NCBI GenBank assembly: GCA_021234155.1
Contig: JAJEKV010000062.1
Span: 1,410,602-1,474,601, forward strand
Reading direction: 5' to 3'
DNA from: Isoetes taiwanensis
Lineage: Eukaryota; Streptophyta; Lycopodiopsida; Isoetales; Isoetaceae
Length of the DNA: 64,000 nt
The translations under genes were made by a program, and so were the position numbers. Below the pieces are notes generated by a model. The model had not been told where the DNA came from. It did no database searches and saw only the letters and a list, made by a program, of their open reading frames with translations. Shown piece by piece: positions 34,200 to 44,104 of the stretch (positions are counted from its first letter, which is position 1; every line of letters starts with the position of its first letter).

Positions 34200-34309
34200 A
34201 TAAGGTAATGTTAAAAAAAAAATTGACCCACATAATTTAATGACAAAAGACGTGGCTACAACATAACAGTTCATCCCACACGGTCACCTTATATGAGATC
34301 ACGATCACA
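34200..34309 (+). promoter_or_regulatory. Promoter-like cassette B
   Basis: AAGACGTGGCTAC (ABRE-like ACGTGGC core, about 34248-34260), CCCACACGGTCACC (34276-34289 region) and TATATGAG (34300-34307) precede ATG codons at 34310 and 34325. Confidence 0.55.
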
Positions 34310-34645
34310 GTGAAGCAAGAGAAGATGACGAGATGGCGAAGCTGGGCCTTGCTGCAATGGAGTGATGTTTCAGAGAACCTTAAGATAACAGACAAGCTCT
34401 TTGCATCCGGAAAATTGCAAATGGGTAAAAGCTTTGTACAATATAGCATGGGTTTCTCTTTGAAGCGTCAGCACAATAATAAGGTCCTCCAAGGACAAGA
34501 ATCCCCAAACGCGTTGGAACCTAGTCCGTACTGTGTTTCTGAGCTAATCGTGAGGAAAAAGAAAGAAGAGAAGCATCACACCCTAAATGAAAAAACCCTA
34601 AAACACGGAGAGACTTACTCTGCAATGGGCATTCACAAGTGTTAA
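34310..34645 (+). CDS. Unrecognised 111-codon frame, duplicated at 40980
   Basis: Begins with the start shared by the cassettes and then has its own body: LLQWSDVSENLK, DKLFASGKLQ, SFVQYSMGFSLKRQHNNKVL, PYCVSELIVRKKKEEKHH. The copy at 40980-41285 keeps this body almost unchanged (about 100 codons), although its frame to the cassette ATG is shifted. Conservation of the frame in two copies is suggestive but may simply reflect recent duplication. No known domain is recognised. It ends at TAA 34643-34645. Confidence 0.4.
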   Translation: MKQEKMTRWRSWALLQWSDVSENLKITDKLFASGKLQMGKSFVQYSMGFSLKRQHNNKVLQGQESPNALEPSPYCVSELIVRKKKEEKHHTLNEKTLKHGETYSAMGIHKC

Positions 34646-34879
34646 AACCAAATAAGGCTATAATGCTGAGGGTTCTTACTATTGTTAGCGACATGATTTA
34701 TGAATACTTACTACAAGACAGAGAGCTTCGACTAAACTGCAAACTCGTGTATATTCTGATTTGAGGGAACATCGAGTGAACTGCGTGATATTATCAGAAG
34801 GGATATTATCTGATATTATCATTGAGATATTAACGCTAACGTTGAGATATTATCATCGATGCATCAAGTTAACGTTGCA
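34646..34879 (+). repeat. Repeat shared with 49510-50460
   Basis: GTTAAAACCAAATAAGGCTA (34642) recurs at 49516, and TGATATTATCATTGAGATAT (about 34811) recurs at about 50431. Between these anchors the two loci differ in length. The right part, TTAACG-TTAACG-TTGAGATATT, is partly self-complementary. Confidence 0.7.
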
Positions 34880-34999
34880 AAAAAAAACACGGTCATCGCA
34901 CACGACACGGTCACGCGGTCAACCCAGGTCATCCTACACGGTCAGCCCACACGATCAACCTATATAAGACCGTCATTCCATTCCACAGTAAACACCAAA
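34880..34999 (+). promoter_or_regulatory. Promoter-like cassette E of the truncated Dof-like paralogue
   Basis: ACACGGTCATCGCACACGAC, ACACGGTCA repeats and TATATAAG (34961-34968), followed after 39 nt by the ATG at 35000. Nearly identical to 50470-50593. Confidence 0.7.
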
Positions 35000-35560
35000 A
35001 TGAAGAAGACAGAAATGAAGATGGCCAAGCAAGGTGAAGCTCTTAAGAAGTGCAAGACGGCAAAGAGTGAAGGTGTTAAAAAGTCTAGAATAATGAAGAA
35101 CACAAAAAAGAAGATGGAGAAGCATAAACGTGAACAGCTAGAGGAATTCAGCTATTTGGAGCAAATGAAAGGTATGTTGTTTTTGGAGAAAGAAGTTGCC
35201 ATGTTGGATGACTTGTTGGCCCAAGAAAATTTCAATTCTCCGTCACAAGATGATGACTTGAAGCAAAACAAAGGGGATATCTACGACACTCAAAAACATT
35301 TGTAGGCTCAGACCCTTGAGGAATTGTTTGATGACGACTTGCCAAAACTAGAGGAACATGGAGATATGCTTGACTTTGTCAACGTCAAGAAGCAAACAGA
35401 CGGGGATATCAATGCAGTAAATGCGTTGTTAGCAAACATTGAGTTGCCAAGCCTTCAAGAATTGTTTGATGAAGACTTGCCTACGCTCAACAAAAATGCC
35501 ATATTCAGATTGTCAAAAATGCCATATTCAGATTGTTTGATGCTCAACAAAATGCCATAT
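35000..35560 (+). pseudogene. Truncated paralogue of the Dof-like acidic repeat protein
   Basis: The first ~100 codons are almost identical to the gene at 50594 (MKKTEMKMAKQGEALKKC, then EEFSYLEQMKGMLFLEKE, then LDDLLAQENFNS). A TAG at 35303-35305 interrupts it. The same frame resumes with LEELFDDDLPKLEEHGDMLD and LQELFDEDLPTL before homology ends at about 35490. There three copies of an AATGCCATATTCAGATTGT-like string lead into a diverged copy of the 1886-bp repeat. The CCWDEFD repeats and the zinc finger are absent. The open frame also extends upstream to an ATG at 34859 through the promoter, which is not expected to be used. Confidence 0.8.
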
Positions 35561-36830
35561 TCAGATTGTCAAATTCTGTCACACGATTTTTCTATAAATG
35601 GCCCCTGCAATATCTCTCCGAGAATTGCAATTAAAACCGCTTGAATCGAACTCCAAATCAACTGTAACAAAATCTCTAGGAATAAATGTCTTCAGCAGAG
35701 ATTATCTTCGTCAGATAAAAATCCAATCACAATTCTCCTGATCATGCCTCTCATGCATAGACGGCTTCTTAATGTCAGGCTTCTCCAATCACAGCAGGTT
35801 CACGGATTCTTCTACACGGCTTCTAATGAATCAACTTGTATAAGACAACGATCTTCGAATGGTTTGTCTTCGCCTCTTTGTGTCACGATCCACCAATTCG
35901 AAGATCCAAACGTGGCAAACTTTTACATCCCTAAAAAGCTCTTTCAAATAGCTTTCAGATGCACGTATCCATGTCCTAAATAGAGATGAGAAAAAGAAAT
36001 TATGACACCTTTATTCCGGACCATCGATCGCACACATGCACCCATAAATAGTGGTAGTTAGGCCCTGTTATAGTGCAAACAAATCTTATCCATTGATTTT
36101 TTATCTTAACGTTCTGCAATATATGTTACTGGGGGGGTAAAAGGGTGCATGCATGAAAGGAGGCAACCCCACCCCTACCCATTAAAACTGCAGCTTCCTC
36201 TACGCAGCCAGATCTCACAACTAATTAAACATGCATACGCCAGATTTTGCAAACTGTAGAAATTAGTTAGTGGATTTAGATAGCAAAAAATAGGAGAATT
36301 TTTTTTTCCACATTAACACAATCTAACCCGAGGGATGCAAATTGTGTTGTGGGTAGCCTTCAAAACCAACATGAAGTAGGCTATGCATAACTAAACCCTA
36401 AGCACGGTGAGATATTGTGCAATCCAATAAGGTTGCAAATAAATTACAAAATGCAAGCGCATTAACAATTAAGAATCTTACTTGCTATGAGCTGCACCAA
36501 GGAATGTGGTCCGAGTTAAACAACCCCAAAGGCTTATGTGGATCGGACCTCCAAGATTGAAGCACAAGTTCATGGAGGAAAGAAACTAGAATAAGCATTT
36601 GTGATGGCCTCCAACTTCAATTGCAAAAAGGGCCAATCGATTTAGAGACATGGCGTAGAGAAAAACTCAAATCATCTCCACTGACAATAGAGCAATCCTA
36701 GCTGTTCGAATTTGCTTGAATTTAAAGGGGCCATTGCTTGATCATATTAATTAGACCGAAGAATAGGAGAAAGAAAATGGAAGCAAAATATACATGTACG
36801 TATTATGTTTCTTTTTTGCTCTTTTTGCCC
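35504..36830 (+). repeat. Diverged, internally deleted fourth copy of the 1886-bp repeat
   Basis: From ACACGATTTTTCTATAAATG (35581) to about 35890 and again from about 36180 to 36830 the sequence follows the array unit, with more substitutions than among units 1-3. A block at about 35900-36180 is replaced by unrelated sequence. It is separated from the array and fused to the truncated Dof-like gene. Confidence 0.8.
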
Positions 36831-39345
36831 TTTATTCCAAGATCTGGACCGTACATAGCGATCCTCGTTTGTGGGGTATGCATGTACAAGTTTTTGTATA
36901 CTGTATATTAAGGTTTGCAAAATACTATAAGGTTTGAGAGAATGTACTTAATGGTGTTAATTTTGTTCATGTATTGTAAATTTTTTTATTTTTTTGAGGC
37001 TCTCGCTGCCCTACGTAACCCCCCGTGTGAATATGCACCCAAACCAAAGGGGGTTTAAGGGGGATTTTAATTTAAATGTGTCAAATGCAATGGTTTGTGT
37101 TAATAATGTTTATTGTATGTTAATGGTTTGTGTTAACTAAAATTTTTTTTTGCCCCTTCGGGGCCTTAAGGATGGTGTAGATATAGACATTACCTAATAC
37201 TCTAATACTCTAATGATGGATGGAAGGGCACTAAGAAATCCATAAATGCATGTAACAATTTTAGTTTCACTTCTGCATGTAATATTGTGCATGTAATATC
37301 TGTGCATAGATATTCCTTAGTGCATGTAATATTGTGCATATAATATCTGTGCATGGAGATTCCTTAGTGCATATGAATCATAATAGAAAATGGTAGTAGA
37401 GCTAAAAACAAGCCATTACATCCGAAGAGAAACGAGTTGCTACAAAAAACCTAAAAGTTATTTGTAAGTTCACAGTGACCAAGTAGAAAATAAGTTGTAT
37501 TCCATAAGAATTGAGCCTGAAAATCTTCAAGTCTCAAACAAGGGAGTATAGTTCAGTACTCATTACATTTGTATTAGCATGTATGTTCTTACCAACAATA
37601 GATCCGAATAGCACAAAGCAGAACATGTAGAATATGGAAAGCACTAAAAAATACCCATAAGTAATCACCCAGTATGGAGCATCTCCAAGACCATGCATTT
37701 TCATCATGATCCAGAAGGTTATTACGCTTTTTCATATACTAGAGATGTCAAGACAACCCTGCGAAGGGCAACCCAATTCGAATGGATATTCTATCTTACC
37801 TGAGCTGAGCTGGCATCAGTTTACTGTATTGGATTCAAAAATCTTCAAATATTAATGCTAAATGAAAGGGACAAACACTACGTGCACGAATGTCATCTAC
37901 ATTTGTTTATAATTGGAGCGGATGCACAACTTAATTCTCCAGCTTTGTACTAGCATGCGATTAGAAAAGGGGACTAAGCCTTTGATTGATCTCTCCAATA
38001 GTCTAATTATAGGCTCTTTGCAAGATATAGTAGAGGCTCTCTCAATTTGACATTGACGCATGGAACCGGCCTGCACCCGGTTAGGTATCGAGCCTATTCA
38101 ACTTTACATCTACTCTAAACCGCTATCCAAGTAGATAGATATGCCAAGTATCCAAATCCCGTTTGCCATTACGTCTTTTTACTTCTACAAAATTTTTTTT
38201 TTTTTAAGTCTTGCTAGACCAGCTACATATGGATAATAAGCTCGTTTGCTAATGGGAGCAAACTACATGCAAGATTAATTACCTGGCTTAAGTTGCAACT
38301 TCAATTTCCAGAGTGATCACCCTTGCCTGCTCCAACAACCTAATCCAGCCTCGTTGTCCGCCTAAAAACAAGCTGGGCCAAGATTTTTCATGTCAGCATA
38401 ATATTTCATGAGGATGGTTTGGGAGTCACTACTGATACGATCAAGCAAGGAGAACAAAATCCGAACACATAATATTATTAAACAAAGTCCTGCTACAACA
38501 CATGTGAAGCCTATCAGGTCTGCATTCACTCTAGCAGGTCTGCATTCACTAGCTTCTTCCATTCAAGAAAACGTGATGTAACGGGCTTCAACATAAGTGA
38601 TTTGGGCTTGTTGATTCTCCATGCTATCGGTCCAACCCGAGATACATCTGATCCGGACTTGGGCAAACATGAGACATAGGAACCTCGGTTTGCGGTTCTA
38701 CGTCTTCTTGCCCCTTTCCGCCATAGCCAATCTTCCTCCAAGCCTCAAATCTTTGGCAAAATGGGCTCTAGAGTCACTTTGGGCGAGTAAAAACAGTTGG
38801 GTTTTTCGGGGAAAATTCTATGGGCATTCTCTTGGATCATCGAAACGATCTATTGGGTCGATTTCTTTATGGGTTCTCAAGATTTCTGCACTGGAAGGGT
38901 ATAAGTAGGCTCGGAAGAGACGCGCCAAGAAGGAGAACTCAAGAAATCACGCTGAAACAAGGCGAGAGGGGCGGCACAAGATGGAGAAAAGCGTGATTAC
39001 GTGCGTGCCAAGCTTCATGGATGAATCCGACATCAAAGAGGAGGGGAAAAAAAAACCCACCAAACAAACTGTGCAAAGGGATGAACGACATCAACCTCGG
39101 CTCCAGAAGGCCTAGCCCTAAATGTTACCCTGGCTACAAACCCTAAAAATAATGGAAGGACCAAAAATAAAGAAGCCTCCACCACAGGATTTGCCCCTTT
39201 TCTAAAATCAACGGCTGACAAAAGGGTGCACTCTAGAAATACTATTTAGTACACCTGGATGAATACGGCCACCAAATCATATGAAAACCTTAGAGAAAAC
39301 AGTACAAAAATGGAAAGAAAAACCCCTTGTTATAATGCTACATAT
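36831..39345. other. 2.5 kb without a supportable gene
   Basis: Contains a 2 x 47-bp tandem repeat (37274-37320, 37321-37367, unit start TGCATGTAATATTGTGCAT), T-rich runs, and GC-richer patches at about 37005-37060 and 38620-39200. Opposed short frames at 38526-38741 (minus) and 38621-38908 (plus) overlap and neither is recognisable. Confidence 0.5.
37274..37367 (+). repeat. 47-bp tandem repeat, two units
   Basis: Both units read TGCATGTAATATTGTGCAT and end ATTCCTTAG, with three differences. Confidence 0.85.
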
Positions 39346-39600
39346 TGGTGACACGATCTTCTCAGACATTGCCAAATATGTATCTGGGTCCACAATTAAT
39401 GACAATTTGAACCATAATGGGGACAATGTGGCATTTTGAGAATAGATTATCGGTTTGGCATTGTGAAATAGATGTGATCTCCGATTGTAGCTTATAGCTC
39501 CATGCTTCTCAAACATATGCTATAATGTTGAAGATGTGAAATTTCTCCCCTATTACATCATATTAACCTTGAGGATGTTTACCCTATTCCATTATATTGA
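39346..39600 (+). repeat. Dispersed repeat, copy 2 (pair at 33188-33440)
   Basis: Start of the second cassette block. See 33188-33440. Confidence 0.9.
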
Positions 39601-40139
39601 TTCCCCTACGATGCTATCCTTTAGTGATATATATGTTCACACAAGGCATTCGCAAAGTTTTCTTGTGTATTTCAAGATTGACACACATCCATTACTTACT
39701 ACCACATAAGAGAAATGTTCGCGGCAGCCTTGGCCTCCGCAATAAATTTCTAGTTGATTTGAATATGCCAAATAAATTCCAGCCCAACGGTTTTAGTGTG
39801 TTAACGGTAGTGGCAGAAATGATTCGGGATCCCATTCCCCGCACTTTAAAATCCATGTCTATTCCGAGAAAATACATAGCTAGCGAGATTTTCCCAGTTG
39901 AAGTGTTATGAGTGGGCTATATATTTCTAGTGTATCTGCATTCAACACACTTTTAAGCGAGGGCACAAATGTGAAGGCTTTGTTTGAATCAACCTTTTTA
40001 GAATGGGAAGGGAAGGCATAAGGTGCATAACCATTTCAGTAGTTCTCTTGAAGCAGGGCCTCCAACGCTACAACATGATGGCAGTATGTGATACGTCTTG
40101 TATAAATGAATGAGTTTGAGACCATGGTCTTGTGAAAAG
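39601..40139. other. Insert between repeat and cassettes in the second block
   Basis: No counterpart is visible in the first block. The frame 39597-39911 is unrecognised. Nothing else is seen. Confidence 0.4.
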
Positions 40140-40374
40140 TGTATGTTTATTATGGCAACATTTTTTTCAGGCCATATAGGAAATGCCATGTCATTTTTTT
40201 GGGCAAAATGTTGATAATACAATGCCAGGAATATTTCGTTCACCATAGACCCGCATAGACAAAAGACTTGGCTAATATTGATATTGATCCACAATGTAAC
40301 ATGGTCATCCCATACCAGTTCCTATATAAAATAATGCCAGGAATATTCTGCTCATTGATGGCTCGCAGGTAACG
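40140..40374 (+). repeat. Partial cassette unit without the full promoter
   Basis: Follows 33905-34230 (TATGTTTATTATGGCAA, GCCAGGAATATT, TTGATATTGATCCA, ATGGCTCGCAG). It adds one more copy of the inter-cassette segment. Confidence 0.7.
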
Positions 40375-40577
40375 TAACGTTGAAAAAAAAAAAACCATAA
40401 ACCCACATAATGTAATGACAAAAGATGTGGCTACAACGCAATATGGTCATCTCTCACATGGTCACTTTATATAAGACCACGGAAATAAGACCACGATCAT
40501 CCCACACGATCACCTTATATAATACCACGGTCATCTCATATAAGACCAAGGTCACAACGAAGCAGGAGAAGACGACG
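40375..40577 (+). promoter_or_regulatory. Promoter-like cassette C with three TATA-like boxes
   Basis: Homologue of cassette A: TATATAAG (40468-40475), TATATAAT (40516-40523), CATATAAG (40537-40544), interleaved with GATCATCCCACACGATC and ACGGTCATC, then GAAGACGACGAAGATGGCAA with the ATG at 40579. Confidence 0.6.
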
Positions 40578-40839
40578 AAGATGGCAAAGCAGGATCTTGT
40601 AAAAATTGTATGTTTATTATGGCAATGCTCTTTTCAGACCATATGTCCGATAGAGACTATAGGAAATGTCATGTCATCTTTTTGGGCGATACGAAACGTC
40701 ATGTCATACCAAGAATATTTCGTTCATCATAAACCCACATAATGTAATGACAAAAGTCTTGGCTAATATTGATATTGATCCATAACGTAACACGGTCAAA
40801 CAATGGCAGGAATATGCCGTTCATCGATGGCTCACATAT

Positions 40840-40960
40840 AAGGTAACGTTAAAAAAAATATTAACCCATAATGACAAAAGACGTGGCTACACATAACAGG
40901 TCATCTCACACGGTCACCTTATATAAGACCACAGTCACATTGAAGCAGGAGAAGATGACG
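40840..40960 (+). promoter_or_regulatory. Promoter-like cassette D
   Basis: Homologue of cassette B: AAGACGTGGCTAC (about 40878), CTCACACGGTCACC, TATATAAG (40920-40927), then AGAAGATGACGAAGATGGTG with ATG codons about 35 and 44 nt after the TATA start. Confidence 0.6.
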
Positions 40961-41290
40961 AAGATGGTGAAGCTGGGCCTTGCCGCAATGGAGTGATGTT
41001 TCAGAGAACCTTAAGACAAGAGACAAGCTCTTTGCATCCGAAAAATTGCAGATGGATAAAAGCTTTGTACAATATAGCATGGATTTCTCTTTGAAGCGTC
41101 AGCACAATAATAAGGTCCTCCAAGGACAAGAATTCCCAAACGCGTTGGAACCCAGTCCGTACTGTGTTTCTGAGCTAATCGTGAGGAAAAAGAAAGAAGA
41201 GATCCATCGCACCCTAAATGAGAAAATCCTAAAGCACAGAGAGACTTACTCTGCACTAGCCATAACATATCTCCCACAGGAATAAATGGG
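40961..41290 (+). pseudogene. Second copy of the 111-codon unknown frame
   Basis: Body nearly identical to 34350-34630 (QWSDVSENLK, DKLFASEKLQ, SFVQYSMDFSLKRQHNNK, CVSELIVRKKKEEIHR). Two extra bases near the start move it out of frame with the cassette ATG, so from that ATG translation stops after about 14 codons. Its end is altered by a 30-bp insertion (41256-41285) that carries the U6-type upstream element. Confidence 0.55.
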
Positions 41291-41310
41291 CACTTACAAG
41301 GCATATAAAA
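41271..41310 (+). promoter_or_regulatory. Plant U6-type promoter: upstream sequence element and TATA box
   Basis: CTCCCACAGGA at 41271-41281 matches the plant snRNA upstream sequence element consensus RTCCCACATCG at most positions, and TATAAAA starts at 41304, 30 bp before the predicted RNA start. The roughly 22-bp spacing between the two is the short spacing typical of polymerase III U6 genes in plants rather than the longer polymerase II spacing (established knowledge). Confidence 0.75.
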
Positions 41311-41333
41311 AGCTCAATTTCAAAATTTCTGAT

Positions 41334-41431
41334 GTTCTTCTGGACATCCGATAAAATTGGAACGATATAGAGAAAATTAGCATGGCTCCTGCGCAAGGAT
41401 GACACGTATAAATCAAGAAATGGTCCAATTC
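41334..41431 (+). ncRNA. U6: U6 spliceosomal snRNA-like gene (variant)
   Basis: The RNA would run from GTTCTTCTGGACATCCG to ATGGTCCAATTC. The central core ATAAAATTGGAACGATA, the AGCATGG.CCTGCGCAAGGA region and GACACG...AAATGGTCCAA match U6 along the whole length. U6 forms the catalytic centre of the spliceosome with U2 and U4. Differences from the usual plant sequence are mainly C-to-T and G-to-A changes. They include the ACAGAGA box, which reads ATAGAGA here, and AGATTAGC, which reads AAATTAGC. The 5' stem also differs (GTTCTTCTGGAC against GTCCCTTCGGGGAC). The promoter and terminator look intact, so it could be transcribed, but the altered ACAGAGA box argues for a pseudogene or a divergent variant. 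Confidence 0.85.
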
Positions 41432-41436
41432 TTTTT
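41432..41436 (+). terminator. Polymerase III terminator
   Basis: A run of five T immediately after the U6 3' end. Confidence 0.75.
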
Positions 41437-41439
41437 CCC

Positions 41440-44100
41440 ACAGCTCCAATTGTTCTTTTGCTAAAATTGGATGCTTTTTTTTGGCAAAGGGCAAAGTCTC
41501 GTTTATAGCATGCCCACCATTTTTCAATTGTTGTTTCGCTTCCCACCCTTTATACCTTTTGACACCAAGCTAACAACAAAAAGTGAGGAAGATTAGAAGT
41601 TGTAGTTTGCATGGCCATCCATCCGTATGCCATTTTCATTTCTTTCTATTCTTTGATGAAAGATAGAAAATAGTTTTCTTTCTTTTAAACAAGTCGCTTT
41701 TGCAACAAAGGGTTGCCCTCTATATCAATCAATCTTGTTAATTTGGAAATTTCAGGTTTGACCAAAAACTTTTTTGGAATTTTTTTTAACTCGATTTCCT
41801 ATGATTTTGTGGGTTTTGGCAGCCGGTAAAAAATTCCGGCTATCCAAAAATCGAAAGACTTTTTTCTTGGTTATTTTTCCCCTTTCCAAAAATTGGGAAG
41901 AAGATTTATATGGAGAAAATGAGATCGTGTGTTGTTGGCCGGATTTAGGAAGTTTTTATGCTGAGGCGATGCATGTATGCATCCGCTTGGCCATGATCAG
42001 ATCGGTAATATTTGCATTTGGAGGTCGGATTAGGGCTTTAGTTCCTGCAAATGGCGAAGATGGTCATGGCAATTGGGTATGCACCATGCTTGCAACCGCA
42101 TCAATGGACAGAGGCCACTGGGAGACCTTCTGAAAGCCGTTAGAAGACACTGATGTGAGATGGTTGCCTCTATATTCCAAAGAGTTTATCATTGTTGTTT
42201 CTTCTGATTGTTTTTCTGCATGTGATCTCGGCATCCAACTCCATATGAATAGGTATTTTGTTTTCTTTGAATCTGCCCGTTTTACCTTTTTCAGTCATAT
42301 GCAGCTTATGTTCTCGCTTGAAAAAGCTTTTCATTGTTGTTTCTCTGATTTTTCCTGTACAAGTGCCATTGCATACAAACACTTATTGGACAAGGATCTT
42401 GGCCTCAGAAGCTCAATGAACAGGTGATTTTCTTTCTATTCTATTATGTTGTATAGGAGAATGAACATGCTTCTCAACATAAGAATTTATTGATATCATG
42501 TAATAGTATCTTTTTAGAATTTTGGCTCTGTTTGCCGCTAATACTGCTCTAAACAATAGGACATTTGATTCGATAGAAATCCTAGCAATAAATGCCATAA
42601 GGAAGAATGCAGTTTTGCTTTTCAACATGTATGCACATTTAATATTTTTTTGGCCCCTGTATGCAGCCTAAATCTAACTTATACAAGCATGCAGCATATG
42701 AAGTTGCTTGCAAGGCCACATCTTCAATGTCACTGATCTTATATGGTTGGTTAACGCCTTTGCTATTGTTATTTCTGTGTCAGCAGCTGTCAGAGGTAAG
42801 ATTGAAGCAACATTAAACTCACAAGAGGATGCAGAAGGAACAAATATTTTTTCACCGCAAGACTTTGTCCTATTCACATGTCCTGGGTGTTGCAAACGAG
42901 GTAGAAGCTTTTTGTGATTTCATTTTCTAATTAGCTGTGTGGTAGATATTTTCTTTGACAGCTGAGCCAGTTTGATTTAGTTTATAGTTTGGCACTTAAA
43001 ACGCACTTTTTAGTGCTTGACAACCCATTTATCAAGGAGGACACCATGGCTACTTTTGTCCAGGTAATGCTATGTGTTTCTATATTTTCTATGGGAACAT
43101 GTACGTTGTTGCCAATTTGCATTTATTCACTCTGTAACGATCTGCTCATTCTAGCCCTCATAAGCTGAACTTTCTAAGATTGATCTGCAGGCTGCAGTTT
43201 GGGCAAGAAATAATTTATCCAAGCTTTGCTAACATAATCTAACATGACGCCTTTATGAATCCCGAGTTTTTAGTAATCCTATACTTTCAAAACTCAGTGC
43301 TCTTTTAATTTGTGAAGTATTCCTGCTGGATGGGAAGTCATGGAAGGCTTGAATTTGTGGCAGATGTGTTATAATTTAGTTATATTTTTATTGAGTAGAA
43401 TTTAAATGCTTGATTGGTTGCTCTCTCATGCAGTTGCAGTGCCATGATTTTCAATTACATGCCTAGAGGTAATCCTAATGGAATATGGATGTTTACAATA
43501 GTAGCTCTCTCCTCTCTTCTTATGATTTGGGTCTGCATTTTGCCACACATATATATGAGAAGTAATATTTTTGCAGGGTTTTTTTGTTCCGCCTTCTCAC
43601 GTCTTCGTAAGGCCATGGTTAATTAATGTGGCATATTGATTCAGGATTCGAAGTGTCATGGTTAACAAAGTGGCATATTAATAATTGCTGATTTAGGATT
43701 CTTACTGTCTACTGCAACTTTAGAGGTGACAGATATGTACATGAAAGTTATGCAAGAAACATTGTTTATTGTTTGGCCTTGCAGATGCAGGTCCACGAAT
43801 AGAATCCATTCTCTCCGTGCTATAGCTTCAACTGAATTTTGTCATGTGTAGAAGCTTCCAGTGCAAGGCAAGTACTAACCCAATTCAAACGTGCTACACA
43901 GCTTTCTAGCAAAAATTTTATTTATTGCTTATTTTGCTGTGGACAATTAAAGATGCCTCTTTTGTGCATCAGTCCCTTCCCTCAGATGACCTATTGTGGA
44001 AAGGATGCAATACATGCTTCGTACTTGAATTGAGTTACCAACATGTTTTACACTTGAATCGAGGTATGTCTGATGCTATATTTAATGAAATTGAAGTCTA
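41440..44100. other. 2.7 kb, possible fragments of a spliced gene, unidentified
   Basis: Several exon-like pieces are bounded by splice-like signals: 42708-42897 with CPGCC near its end, a stretch at 43028-43062 starting NPFIKEDTMATFVQ before GTAATG, and 43434-43470 between TCATGCAG and GTAATCC. No product could be recognised and the pieces do not join into an obvious protein. A 119-codon frame at 41774-42133 is likewise unassigned. Confidence 0.35.
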
Positions 44101-44104
44101 ACAT

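Noticed and set aside
37274-37367. CRISPR-like direct repeats
   Set aside because: Only two adjacent units without unique spacers, in eukaryotic DNA; a simple tandem duplication.
38526-39221. Opposed arginine-rich frames suggesting a bidirectional gene pair
   Set aside because: They overlap on opposite strands, are short and match nothing recognisable.
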